NCBI GenBank assembly: GCA_903813345.2
Contig: CAIIXF020000004.1
Span: 18,585,513 to 18,649,512 of the forward strand
DNA: 64,000 nt
Direction of reading: 5' to 3'
Source of the DNA: Owenia fusiformis
Lineage: Eukaryota > Annelida > Polychaeta > Sabellida > Oweniidae
In this document: positions 1-11,109 of the stretch, in pieces
Numbering within the stretch: position 1 is the stretch's first letter
Layout of the letters: each line of letters opens with the position of its first letter
The notes under the pieces: model-generated
Seen by the model: only the letters and a program-made list of their open reading frames with translations
Told to the model about the DNA's origin: nothing
Database searches by the model: none
Program-made: the position numbers and the translations under genes

Positions 1-435
1 AAGACAATTGCATCATTTTCATATCCCTAAATGCTCTAAACTTTCCCTTCGCTATCTGGGTCCTAATCTTTGGAATGCTCTACCACATGATGTTAAAAAA
101 TGCTCCACTCTAAATATTTTCAAATCTTCATATAAAAAACTACTCATCTATCGATAATGTATAATACCAATATCATACTATACTGTTGATTTTATACTGG
201 TACCCGATTTTTGTAACATTTTTACATTGTACATCCTTAGATTAATTGTTAATACCATTTTTATATACCTACATGTAACATAATATAAGTGTTTTCTTTT
301 ATATGTAGTCTAGTTGTCATTTTAATGATTTCTGTTAAACCGCAATATATACCCACTAGGGTGTCTAGCGGCTTGTTTTTATAGTGTATATTATATAAGA
401 ATTATGAAATAAATAATTGAATTGAAATTGAATTG
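1..435 (+). mobile_element. 3' end of a non-LTR retrotransposon (LINE), truncated by the window edge
   Basis: Frame 2 is open from base 2 to the stop at 155-157. It encodes about 51 residues with the typical LINE reverse-transcriptase C-terminus: a 'LSLRYLGPNLWNALPHDVKK' core followed by 'FKSSYKKLL'. An AT-rich 3' UTR follows and ends at about 405-435 in a short repeat of AATTGA-type units, the usual microsatellite tail of many CR1/L2/RTE-like elements. Everything upstream of the RT C-terminus lies outside the window. The clade cannot be set from this fragment. Confidence 0.75.
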
Positions 436-608
436 AATTATGGAACAATGTTATAATTTTTTAATGATCAACTGCTTTTTAAATGTTTTGAAATGCCTTT
501 GTTACTCTAAAAGGTAATTTATTCATGTTAAATTCTTGTTTCTCCACAGGATTGCAAAAGTAGGTGCAAAATTCTCATTTTCACAAATCAGACCAAAACT
601 GGTCAATA

Positions 609-1644
609 TACGAGGGTATATCATAAAGTTCTCATAATATCTCTCTTATTTTTTTTTATTTTTCAACATATTCTCATGAAATCTTCGTAGAATCTGCAGT
701 ATAGAATACTGTATTGATATATCAAGAAATATTTGGTATAACAGAAATATTAGATAAGTAATGGTTGCCATAGTAACCGGAAATCGAGGCACCCGGGGCA
801 AATAAAAATAATTGAGATATAATGAGCTTTATTAACCTTCATTGTTTACATACGTAATAAACTCTCATAAATTATCAAACACATTAAAATGTTATCTTGA
901 ATATGTTGTTGAATGCTTTTACTATAAAATAAATTGATCATGTGAATTGTGTGATGTCATAGGGGATGCTTACATGCTTCATTAGATGTGATACCAGACT
1001 CTGAGAATCAAAGCTTAATGATCAGAAATAACTGAGTTAGATAATGCATAGATGCAGGGATCATCAGAAAAATAATATTCATACTGATATAAAGTTTAGT
1101 TTAGTTCGAAAAATCCTTTGCTCATACTAAAGATAATCTAAAACAAATGTGGTGCAAAGATATCAACAAAATTACACCCTATGTGTGGTCTATTATTTAT
1201 TTAAGATGAACTAAAGTGGAAAATCGACTTTCCTTGGAATATTTGACAAAACAGTTGTAATGTCTAACATCACTTCTAATGAAGCATTACGATCATCCAT
1301 TATGAGATCACAAAATTCACATGACCATTATAATAGTTCAAAACAATCAAGAATGCATGGTGCTTAACAATTTGATGTGTTTTATAGTTTATTTGATAAC
1401 GTATTATGCATTTAAACATGGTTAGTTGGGGCTATTCTTGCACAATTTTTTATTTGCCCCGGGTGCCTTGATTTCCGGTTACTATGGCAACCATTTCTTA
1501 AATAATATTTCTGTTATACCAAATATGTTTTGATAGATTAATGCAGCATTGTATATTACACATTCTGTGAAAAATTCATTAGAATATACTGAAAAATAAA
1601 AAATTAGAGAGATATTATGAGAACTTTATGATATACCCTCGTAT
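609..1644. mobile_element. MITE-like element with ~195-bp terminal inverted repeats
   Basis: The left arm (about 609-809) and right arm (about 1446-1644) are reverse complements with only scattered differences. Both begin ATACGAGGGTATATC and both contain the block TTGCCATAGTAACCGGAAAT followed by a CCCGGGGCAAATAAA-type block. The central ~630 bp has no recognisable coding region. The CGAGGG terminus next to a TA dinucleotide resembles Tc1/mariner ends, so this is probably a non-autonomous derivative. The TA target duplication is suggestive but not unique. Confidence 0.75.
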
Positions 1645-2807
1645 GCCCATTTTTCATAATTCTTCTCATTTTTTTTAAATCTCAGGTGGGTGCTGCACCC
1701 ACTTTATTGCTTTAATGCCAGGGAGATCACTGCATTGTCCGGAAGTCTTTCTTTTAACATTCCTTTTATAACGAATAATCCCTTTACCCATGTAGCGCAG
1801 TCAGATGTCCCTTTGGTAGTTCGACTTTTTCAGGAAAGCAACAAACTTGGCACAGTTGTAGAAACATATGATCTGAATGAAAAATGATTTCGGGGCAATT
1901 GAATCGGGGTGGTCTTCATGGATTTTAAGCCTCTGACCGCCACCCCTATCAGGCGGGGAGGGGGTACATTATAATAAAATAAATAAAAATAGTTGTAAAG
2001 TATATTTCTTTAAATGACTTCATTTGGTCATTGCTTTGAGCCTTGAAATTGAGAAAAACCTATTTTAGAAGTGGTGTTTAGGAAGGAAAATACATTTTAA
2101 CCCAATTATCTAGCGTGAATTCATCTTTCAAAGGGTCAAATATAGGACATCAAGTACTGTATTTCAAGAATGTGATGTCTGATCATCCTGAAAAAATTCA
2201 TACTAATAGAGATATTGATGTTAATCACTCATATGATATATGGCTAATGTAGCTCATGTATTTTTTGAGAAATAAATTATCGAAATTTGGATATTTAAGC
2301 CCTTGCGGCCTAGGGGTGACCTTATTTTACCTTAATAATTTTTAAGATACATGATGTTTGGGCCTCATATGAATTCTAAATGTTGCAATAAGTAATGTTT
2401 TGTCATATTATTCCTAATTAGATGTAAAAAAAATTATTGAAAATAAAAAAAAATCAAATTTTCATTTTCGGTTCTAAAAGGCCAGGGGTTACCATATTTT
2501 ACCCTAATAATTTGCCAGATATGTAATATATGCATCTCAAATTAGCTCAAGATGTTGCATATAGTTCTGTTTTATCATACTTCTTCCAATAAGATGTAGA
2601 AAATGATCGGATATATCTAAAAAATCAAAATTTTCACTTAAGCTCTTGATGGCCCTGGGGTAACCTTATTTTACCTTAATAATTTTCTAAATATGAGACA
2701 TAGTCACCTCAGATGAGCTTAAGATGGTATATTTAGTCCTGTTTTATCATATCAGTCCCAAGGAGTGAAAAAATGATTGGAAATTATAAGAAAATTACAT
2801 TTTCATA

Positions 2808-3045
2808 TTACACCCCCAATCCGCAACATCTTCCTGCAGCGCTGTAAACAGTACTGAACAGTGCAGTCAGAGTACTGCACTATATAGCAATGTACAATGC
2901 TATTCTAACACCATCTGTTTTGGACAGCGTAGTACAGTACTGTTTTTACAGCTCAGTACTGTTTTAGAAAACAGCTGTGTACAGTACTGTTTTTACAGCA
3001 CTGTTTATGAAACCATGCTGTTTGATGCAGTTTGAGATTGGTAGT
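2808..3045. mobile_element. Small palindrome-rich MITE inside the foldback left arm
   Basis: It lies between subrepeat monomers. The ends are CCAATC at about 2816 and GATTGG at 3036-3041, with wider similarity (ACAC..CCAATC against its complement). The interior is full of ACAGTACTGT-type palindromes: AGTACTG, GTACAGTACTG and CAGTACTG recur about eight times. The corresponding place in the right arm lacks it, so it is a separate insertion or a later expansion. Confidence 0.5.
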
Positions 3046-3214
3046 GTAGTTTATGATAGGTCAGGAATGACCTAATTTTACCTTAAACATTTAAACAAAG
3101 ACATATCATATTGTCTACTCAAATGAGCTCAAAATAGTGAATATAGTCTAGTTTTGTCATATTATTCCTACTGAGATATACAATAATGATTAACAGTTAT
3201 AAAAAATGAACCTC

Positions 3215-4293
3215 AACAGCCATTTATTCCTTTCTAGTACCAATGGCAATACTATCTAGTTTTATAGAACATTTTCTAAGATGTGAAAATGTTTGATAAG
3301 TCCAGTTCATACTAGCACGAGTAGTAGCATTGTTAAGATTCTGTATATTATCATTTGAGTATATAATCCAAATCTATAAAACCTAATCAAAGGAGTCACA
3401 ATTTATGGATTCTGACAGTCTCTCCTACAGCTACATAGCTCAGAGCAAATCAGATCTGCTTTCAAACATTTGCATCTGTTCTCTTGACACAGGTATCTAC
3501 CCCATGACCTACATTTTATGTTGTGGCCTCAGTATCAGCAGTGGGAGTAGGCCAGCCACATTCATGTGGTGATAGAAACTGTGGCTAAGAATGCATTAGA
3601 ATGAATAAGGACTCTAGTCTTCTAATTTTAGGGTATCAAAAAAGATTTAAAGCTTTAGAACACTTGCGTAACCTCTGGGTACACCTTCTATTCCTGCAAA
3701 TCCAGTTTTGTGCTGTTTGTATCTATGCTCATTAACATCAAAGTTGAATGACTAAGCTACATAGTAGATGCCAAAATAATAGACAGGGCATGTATAGTTA
3801 AACATGCTAACAGTGATATATAAAGAAAATTGGGTGATTATGCAAATATGATATTACCCCACGTAAAAGTCTGCAAATAGTGCATTGCCTTGATGTCAGC
3901 TGGAATGTTTACCAGGACACTAGCTTAAAGGGGCAACAAGGTCTCTGTAGAAGATTCAATTTTTTTACTTTTTCTGAGCTATCAGGGTAATATTTGGCTA
4001 AACATCTTCTTTGACATACCTATTCTCTTAAAATGTATGGATAAACTATCAATTTTAGCATTAAGAAGTGTAAATTCAGTTCAAAGCTTCTATAAAGGGA
4101 GGCCCACTTATAGATTTTTAAGATCCAAAACATTTCAAGAGGAATCAGCTGAAATAATGTTCATCCAGGGGGTTTCTTTGGAAAAAAATAAACATATATG
4201 TTAGTCTTGATGAAATATCCAAACTTGAATATATTTTGACACTGGTCCATGATCGTTGAATGGCCCCTTTGCACTAATTGTTGCACCTTTAAA
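3215..4293. other. Central region of the foldback element, no gene recognised
   Basis: This is AT-rich sequence between the left arm and the decayed EEAD-motif frame. No open frame of useful length and no recognisable domain was found. It may hold the decayed N-terminal part of the same protein, but I could not align anything to known motifs. Confidence 0.4.
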
Positions 4294-4735
4294 ACAGCAC
4301 TAGAGAGACTTGTGGAACTGGAACAAGGATAGTCTAAGGAGGGAACTGAAACCATTGAAATGGATGGAAAGGAGATAATGACCACATAAATTAAGGAGGC
4401 AATGCAATGTTTTAGCCCAACAGTGAGGTTCTGCCCTTGCTCTTAAGAAGAAGCAGATTCAAGGATATTTCTCAATATTTTCAGTAAGACTGCTTCAATC
4501 ATGGCCTTCAAGAGAAAGAATAATACTCCTTACATTTAATTCTGATGTGGTTATGCTGATATGGTAAGGGAGAAATTCTATCAATATCTACCTGCCCATG
4601 GCCAAAGTTTAACCCTCCCCATTTTTCATACAATCATTGGATGTGATGTTACATCTGTATTCTACTGCTATTGGTAGTGCTAAAATGGAATAAATGGATT
4701 GAGATTTAAATGTGTCACTGAGTTTTCTAATTGTT
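4294..4735 (+). pseudogene. Decayed EEAD/DVV/GCD-motif protein remnant, possibly PIN/FEN1-like nuclease
   Basis: Frame 1 reads ALERLVELEQG, stop, then on to a stop and EEADSRIFLNIF at 4447-4482. The next block, ILLTFNSDVVMLIW, is in another frame at about 4527-4570. Frame 1 then resumes with LTLPIFHTIIGCDVTSVF to about 4665. From memory, these three ordered blocks match a family of uncharacterised, transposon-associated invertebrate proteins with EEADTR, DTDVVVL and LPxFHxxTGCDTTS motifs. The acidic spacing resembles FEN1/XPG-like PIN nucleases (EAE, DxD, GxD), but that link is inference. At least three in-frame stops and two frameshifts show it is dead. It is centred in the foldback element, suggesting it may derive from that element. 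Confidence 0.5.
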
Positions 4736-4895
4736 GTTAATCATTATCTCAGTAGGAATAAAGTGAAAAACAGACTATTTTCCCCATTTTGAGATCATTT
4801 TATCTTGAAAATTAATAACATTTGGCATTCTTGTGCCCAATCATTGACTGTCATTATTCACTGACAGAATCCTTGACAGAAGCAGCTCACCTTAA

Positions 4896-4912
4896 CCCCC
4901 CCCCCCCCCCCC
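4896..4912 (+). repeat. Poly(C) tract, 17 C
   Basis: This is an uninterrupted homopolymer in otherwise AT-rich DNA. Shorter C or G runs recur at 5450-5459, 46674-46686, about 57662-57673 and within 60415-60470, several of them at or inside transposon ends or hairpin loops. Confidence 0.9.
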
Positions 4913-5168
4913 ATCAGGCTAAGGTGACTGGACTTACTACCCTTTGCATTCATTCGACTTTCCTTCTCAAAAGAGAGCGTCGTCTTCACTCTATCAGTTT
5001 TCAATAAATCACTGAACTCACTGCACTAATCAGAGTTTGTTGTCGAAATAAGGACGGCTTTCTATATGGTCATTTTCTCTGACGAAATCGCATCATTAAT
5101 GTACACGCATTTAGCACTTCTTCCTTCAAGCTCGCTGATTGGTTGAGAATAGGTCAGCATGGTTTATT

Positions 5169-5205
5169 GCAGCTTGGGTCATAAATGCTTTAAGACCCAA
5201 GCTGC
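5169..5205. repeat. Perfect 12-bp stem-loop
   Basis: GCAGCTTGGGTC (5169-5180) and its exact complement (5194-5205) flank a 13-nt AT-rich loop. It lies inside the foldback element just before the right arm. It does not match the histone mRNA stem-loop consensus. Confidence 0.7.
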
Positions 5206-6330
5206 CAATGGCATTGGTCATGGGGACGGGGCTGCTAAACTCACTCCATCCTTTGCTTCTATATTATGGTAATATATGATAAAATCACCTCTGATCTGTC
5301 AAAAGCTAAAGATGTCATTTTTCAAATTTCCATTATTTTTTACATCTCCTAAGGAATAATATGACAAAACAAGAGTATATGACACAATTTTAAGCTCATT
5401 TGAGATGCATACGTCTCATAATTAAGAAAAGTTCAAGATTAAATAAGCCCCCCCCCCCAGGCCATCATAAGCTAAAATGAAAATTTCAAATTTTAAGAAA
5501 TGTCCAATCATTTTCTACATCTTATTGGAGGTATTATGATTAAACAGAACTATATGCACCATCTTGAGCTAATTTGAAATACATATATTACAAACCTTGA
5601 AAGTTATCAAGGTAAAATATGGTTACCCCTGGCCTTTCAGAAGCGATAATGAAATTTTTTTTTTTTTGAAAAGTTCCAATCATTTTTCGATCCAATTAGG
5701 AATAATATGACAAAACAAGACTCAATGCACCATTTTGAGCTCATATGAGACCCATACATTGCATATCTTAAAAATTATTAAGGTAGAATAAGGTTACCCC
5801 TAGGCCGCAAGGGCTTAAAAATTCAATTTTCGATAATTTTTATCTCAAAAAATACATGAGCTACCCAAGCCATATTCTATATTTGTGATGAACACCTATA
5901 CCCCTATTAGTATGATTTTTTCCAAGATGATCAGACATCACATTCTTGAAATACAGTACTTGATGTCCCATATTTGACCCTTTAAAATATGAATTCACGC
6001 TAGATAATTGGGTCAAAATGTATTTTCCTCACTAAACACCACTTCTACAATCGGTTTGTCTCAATTTCAAGGCTCAGAGCAATCACCAAATGAAGTCATT
6101 TAAAAAAATTTACTTCAAAACCATTTTTATTTATTTTTTATAATGTACCCCCTCCCCGCCTGATAGGGGTTGGGGTCAGAGACTAAAAAATCCATGAAGA
6201 CCACTCCGGATCACTTGCCCCGAAATCATTTTCCACTCAGATCAAGTGTTTCTACAACTGTGCCAAGTTTGTTGCTTTCCTGAAAAAGTCGAACTATAAA
6301 GGGCTCATTTCTGGACATCTGACTGCGCTA

Positions 6331-6900
6331 ATGAAGGAATTTTTCAGTTGATACAGATTACATGTGCGTTTGAGCATAATTCAAAGGTTTGCGTGAGACT
6401 CCACTCCCCCCACGTGGGAAGGGGTATAGGTTTTGACAAAATAGAAATTGGGCTGTCAAATTCAAATCATGGGAGTAACCTAGTGAGTCAATTTCCCCAC
6501 CTTGGGAGCAATAATAGCAAGTCAAATATTGTGGAAATTCCTATTATAAACAATAAACTTTCGAAAGTCTATACTCTCAGGACAGAGAACAACATAAGAT
6601 CCCACCCCTGGAACAATACTGTTTGTTACATTCCTGACCCTTACGTCACCATGCAAGAAATTTGAACTGAAACCTTTGAAGAGTGCATACTATTTGAGAC
6701 TGTATCATGTTCATGATCACTACAAAAATTCTAATTATGTCAAACTTTACATTTGCACTCTATATTCATAGGCCATTCTTAGCATATGTACATTATTTTC
6801 TTTCAGCCAGTTGGTCTTAATGCAAAAAAACAAGAGTTAAATTCCCATCTTCTGGGTCTATATATAAACATTGAAAGAGGCTTTTGACCCATGAAATTTT
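6331..6900. other. Unassigned interval
   Basis: A 105-codon open frame (6348-6665, +) begins with a non-ATG-supported context and has no recognisable domain, signal peptide or repeat. Nothing else in the interval is supported. It sits directly outside the right arm of the foldback element and could be flanking host DNA. Confidence 0.3.
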
Positions 6901-6954
6901 TATTTTATATAGAATTTCTGATCCAATTATGTCACCTCCTCGTCCATGTATTTT

Positions 6955-7335
6955 AAGGGGTGGGGTCAATTACAAAGCAAAAAAACAAAAAAGTACAACA
7001 AAAAAGAACAAAATAGTACTCTATCATTACATTACTGATATTACAATGTCACACTTAGCTTGGAAATGATTTTTGAATACTACTTGGAGCAATATAACCG
7101 CCTATTATTTCTCTGAAGCTGCAACAATTAAATCGGTGAGACTAAAAAGGGGTAAGGGGTAGGGGTCAACAAAGCCATATTAAAAATACAAAATTGTACT
7201 TAATCATTACATTTTTTTATATTACAATGTCACACATAGATTGGATATGTTTTTTGAATACTAATTGGAGCACTATCACTGACTATTATTCCTCTGAAGC
7301 AGCAAAAATAAGATTGGTGAAACTAAAAAATGAAC
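6955..7335. repeat. Two diverged ~180-bp direct repeats
   Basis: The block containing ATCATTACATT, ATTACAATGTCACAC, TTGGAnATGnTTTTTGAATACTA and CTCTGAAGCnGCAA occurs twice, at about 7018-7150 and 7198-7330. Each copy is followed or preceded by a 'ggggtaggggtcaa' type purine run. The short open frames across it (6884 and 7194) are repeats of each other and are not genes. Confidence 0.7.
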
Positions 7336-7794
7336 GAAAATATGCTTATTTTTCTATAAATTATGTTTTTTCCTAAACAAATCATCATATCTCTCTATAA
7401 TTTTAGGATACACTTAACCACTGTACTGGTGATATATTATGTAAAAATCAGTACTATAGCAAATATTTAATTTATGTCATAGAATGATAATCTAATACCC
7501 CCCTCAAATATTATTCTAGAGGGGGTAAAAGGGCTCAGAATCCTTCGTCCACAAACTAATACAACCCAGGCATATGTGAATTGATGCTATTTAAAGTCAT
7601 CTTTCAGATAAAATATGTCTAACAAGTGGCCCTCTAACTTCCCAAAATGCTTGCTGTAGACTCGCCTATATTGGTTCTTTTTGTAACGTTCGTATAACTG
7701 TAAACGACAATGTAATGGACATAAACATTAATCGCGTTGATGATTAAAAGAAGGGAATGAGCAAACGTATCCCTGTTAATAATCACATACACTC

Positions 7795-8480
7795 CCCTAA
7801 ATAAGTTTGGCAACCTTAGCTCCCCCATTGAACTACGTGTTAAAGCCTCTTTACATTTGAATTTTTATTTACTTAACTTGCGATGAAAATACTTATACTA
7901 TTGATGGAAGCGTAATTTGACTTTATTTCCAATACCTCCAAATTTTCTCAATTTTTCCTCAATTACAATAGGTCGAAAATTGATGACAAATTTGATGAAT
8001 TTTTGAAAATCGACATTCCCATGTTAACCAATGGGAAATGGAAGGTTTGCCGCAAGTCATGTGACAGAATATCCATTCATCCGAGTCTTTGCAAAAATAC
8101 GAGTTAGGCAGGCAATTGAATTTGCTAACTTTATTTAACAAAACATTGATACGTTTCTTCAGGTTCAACAAAGTTATAGTGCCGCTTTAAGGTCAATTTC
8201 TTTAAAAAAAACTCTTCCATTGATATAACACAGGAGGCGAAAAATGATTTTCAAAAATGACTTTGAAGCTCTGTAATTTTAGTATTATTACCAAGTTAAC
8301 TTAACACTTATTGTACAAAAAGGTTAGACAATTCAATTTTCTATATCAAAATTTTTTTTGCTAAATCTTTTACTGAATAGATATCCTGATTTCTGATTTG
8401 CCCCGAACCCACCATTTCCCATTGGTTTACATGGAAATGACGATTTTCAAAAATTCATCAAAGGAGTTGGGTAAACTAGC
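7795..8480. repeat. Interspersed repeat with internal inverted copy
   Basis: The block 'aaattgatga...ttgatgaatttttgaaaatcg' with 'ccatgttaaccaatgggaaatgg' at about 7970-8045 reappears in inverted orientation at about 8406-8465. Diverged relatives occur at 24660-24700, at 25018-25255 and, inverted, at 10285-10335. It is therefore a dispersed family with at least four traces here. No coding capacity was seen. Confidence 0.55.
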
Positions 8481-8781
8481 AACAGAGAGTGCCCCAATTG
8501 AAGTGTGAAAAAACCTTTTTTAAGAATAGGAGAAAAAAACATCAGAAATGCATAGATTGAAGTCTATATTTTTGGGTAGTATTTTTTAAAAAATTTCGAA
8601 AAAAGTGTTACGGTGTCTGGAGACCTTCAAAGAGGGTGGGGGCCAGAAGGAAAAAAATTCACATATTTTGCAACCCTCTTGATGAATTCCAATTTACTCA
8701 GCTATGAATGAATGTTTTTGATTTATCTGTCCAGGATTATGTAAATATATATTTATTTGATCCATACATACAATAACGCAG

Positions 8782-9180
8782 ATGCGAGTAAGTAGTCTCG
8801 TTCGGGTCAGATAGCATGGCGAGTATAGTAGAATGTTCCCTTTAACTTAAATTACATCTGTTTTAGTGGTTCAATTTTCATATAACCCTTATGTATCTAA
8901 TTGTTATGTGAATTAAAATATGTCCAGTAAAAGAAATTTTTATCTGTCCAATACAAGAAAAGATATTTCTCTTTTTGTGATTTTGTAACATGGGGTCTAT
9001 GGGGAATCAACCCGAGCTAGAAGTCACATTTTCAAAAAAATTAAATTTTCAAAGTTAATAAACAATTTTCGAAATCATATTTGTAGATGTACTTTTACAT
9101 GTAGATTTCAAATATGATATCACTTTGACTGAATTTTGAATATTTAATGACGTAAATCAAGATTATTTCTACTCGCATCT
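8782..9180. mobile_element. Possible MITE with 11-bp terminal inverted repeats
   Basis: AGATGCGAGTA at about 8783-8793 is matched by TACTCGCATCT at about 9170-9180, enclosing ~400 bp of AT-rich non-coding DNA. Similarity does not extend far past the 11 bp and no target duplication is clear, so this is weakly supported. Confidence 0.3.
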
Positions 9181-9458
9181 AGTCTATTGCTTTAAACAAT
9201 GTGTACAGTTTAGAGGTAAGTAAAGCTTTGAAAGGACATTTCATGTGAGTCTGGGTGACATTTTTATTCACTGGAGGTAGTAATCCTTTGAGTGTTTTCA
9301 CATAGAGCATAACAAGTCTCCACTCTAATAAGTGCTTCTTTAGTTACATAAATGTTATATTGTTGCATACAATAATTTTGATGGAGACTTAATATGCTCG
9401 ATGTGAATTTTAGAACTTTATAGAAAATTTTGCCTGCCATTTTTGTTGATTATTCAAA

Positions 9459-9749
9459 ATGGCCAAATGCTATTCATGCTGCATATGTAGGAAGCAGGTA
9501 AATTCTCCTAGAAAACGGAGAAAGGTTACAGAAGATTTAGCTTCACAAGTCAAGAATGCCAAAGTTGGACAGATAATATGCAATAACTGTCGTCAGGTGA
9601 TGATGAGTAAAACTAATCAGAAAATGTTTCATTGTTATTTCATTTACATGCCAATGATGAAATGTGTTGAGATTTTAGATGTTTCTCCAAGAAGTGATTA
9701 TCTCCGTTATCTGTACTTACTGTTTCCTAGACATTATCAGAATGATTGA
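9459..9749 (+). CDS. Short Cys-rich (CxxC...CxxC) ORF, possible first exon
   Basis: The ATG-initiated frame encodes 96 residues. The first 48 are distinctive: CxxC at residues 4-7 (CYSC, followed by CIC), a basic KRRK segment near 19-22, and a second CxxC (CNNC) near 41-44. This looks like a small zinc-binding module of the kind found at the N-terminus of many uncharacterised or transposon-linked invertebrate proteins. After CRQ the sequence CAG|GTGATG at 9594-9602 could be a splice donor, and the residues beyond it have no domain character. It is either a first exon or a fragment. No partner exon was identified and function is unknown. Confidence 0.35.
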   Translation: MAKCYSCCICRKQVNSPRKRRKVTEDLASQVKNAKVGQIICNNCRQVMMSKTNQKMFHCYFIYMPMMKCVEILDVSPRSDYLRYLYLLFPRHYQND

Positions 9750-11107
9750 TAATAAACTTAATAGTTGCTTTAAAATTATGTTGAATAATATCAATATGTT
9801 GAATTATAATATATACAGTGTGTGTGTTTAGTGTGTGGTTTTTAGCATACCCTATGTCGCTAACAGGAAGCAGGACATATTTCTCATAAAAAATAAACAT
9901 TACTTAACGAGTCAAAACATGAAATGTACATTCTGAATTTGAATGAATTAAAAATAATAAAGTATTTTCATTATTTTAGGTACTTTTGTTCTCTTTCAGT
10001 GTTGCGTGGGAAGGGCGGAATATATTAATATAAATATCTCATTATTGGCAAATTGCCAATTTACTATATATTGTAATTCCAACCTCTATGAGACTAAATT
10101 CCTACAGATATTTGTGATATTTTAACCAAAAAGGTATATTTTGGTAGAAAATAATGAATTTTTTTAATTTGACCTTGACCTGGGGAATATGACCTTGACC
10201 TAAATTTTCATACATTTTTGAAACACATATATCACATAGATTAATAAAATAAAGAGAAAACTTGAAAATCAGGTGGGGCTTAAAATGGCCTTGTTTACCC
10301 AACTCCTTTATCATCAATTTTCGACCTATTCTAAAAAAACAGAAACAGATCTAATATCACGTATTCTTTCTGACCAAATAAGCGTGTAGTCATCCATACT
10401 TAATGAATTAGCAGCTGGAATTAGACCACTGAGTATTAGCTAAACATATTTTTAAATTCTAATGTTAGTTTCATCGATGGAAACCCTTGATATCTCACTA
10501 ATTGCCTGGTGATTCGTTAGTGAAGAAATGCCAGCTAATTACACAGACGGATGTGTGCTTGCGTGATGCTGTCTATACATTCATTATCTTGTCTTTTACC
10601 CCCTTCATTATACTCCAATATACACTAATCCCTGAGTCAAGAAAACGAATATTTTACGCTCAATGCTCAATAATACTCTCGTCTAAATCCATTTTGAGAA
10701 AAAAACGTCTTGTCCCATTGAGATCGTGAATTCAACATTTAGAGGGACAAGGTGTATCTTACACTTTGGGTTCCTTCTACTGTAGCTCCTACTAAATCAT
10801 TTGCATGGAATAGAGCGTTCAAAATCAGGAAATTAAGTGTCATTGAATTCTAATACAATTAGACAGGATGCAAATACACCACTTCTGAATTATTACCGGA
10901 ATGGACAACGAATGTTGAATTTGCTGTTTAAAATGGTTTCTTCAGTCTCAACCCATCAAAGCAGCCCATCAATTCGCATTTACTGAGATGTACATACAAG
11001 GAAGAAAAGTTTACAATTACAATTGTTTTCTCTGAAACGTTTTATTTTAAAATTTGCCCCTTAGAATGGATACTTTGACTGATACCTCGTGTAAGAGAAA
11101 TAAATAG
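9750..11107. other. Unassigned AT-rich interval
   Basis: No gene is supported. Contents worth noting are two TGACCTTGACC direct repeats at about 10170-10202 and an inverted trace of the 7.8-8.5 kb repeat family at 10285-10335. The open frames here (71-75 codons) have no recognisable features. Confidence 0.4.
10170..10202 (-). promoter_or_regulatory. Tandem TCAAGGTCA nuclear-receptor half-sites
   Basis: TGACCTTGACC occurs twice with a short spacer (GACCTTGACCTGGGGAATATGACC region). On the minus strand each reads TCAAGGTCA, the extended half-site bound by ERR/SF-1-type monomeric nuclear receptors in animals. The match to the consensus is exact. No adjacent gene supports regulatory use, and it may be part of a repeat. 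Confidence 0.25.
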
Positions 11108-11109
11108 TA

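Larger units (their letters stand above)
1793..6330. mobile_element. Large foldback element: ~1-kb inverted arms built of ~170-bp subrepeats
   Basis: The sequence from 1793 to about 2815 is repeated in inverted orientation at about 5290-6330. The outermost match is TAGCGCAGTCAGATGTCC at 1793 against its complement ending at 6330. The outer ~500 bp of each arm is unique sequence. The inner part is a tandem array of ~170-bp monomers, each with a 'ggccnnggggtnacc...ttaccttaataattt' core, at about 2305, 2480, 2650 and 3056 on the left and mirrored at about 5275-5810 on the right. Subrepeat-built arms are the hallmark of Foldback-type DNA transposons. The ~2-kb centre holds a decayed reading frame (separate entry). 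No target-site duplication was found. Confidence 0.7.

Noticed and set aside
1690-1887. 65-residue frame preceded by a pyrimidine-rich AG (possible splice acceptor at 1685)
   Set aside because: It starts at a non-ATG codon, crosses into the foldback arm, and the mirrored copy at the right arm does not keep the frame open.
6348-6665. 105-residue plus-strand frame
   Set aside because: No domain, signal peptide or similarity was recognised, and it stands next to a large repeat. It is too short to claim as a gene.
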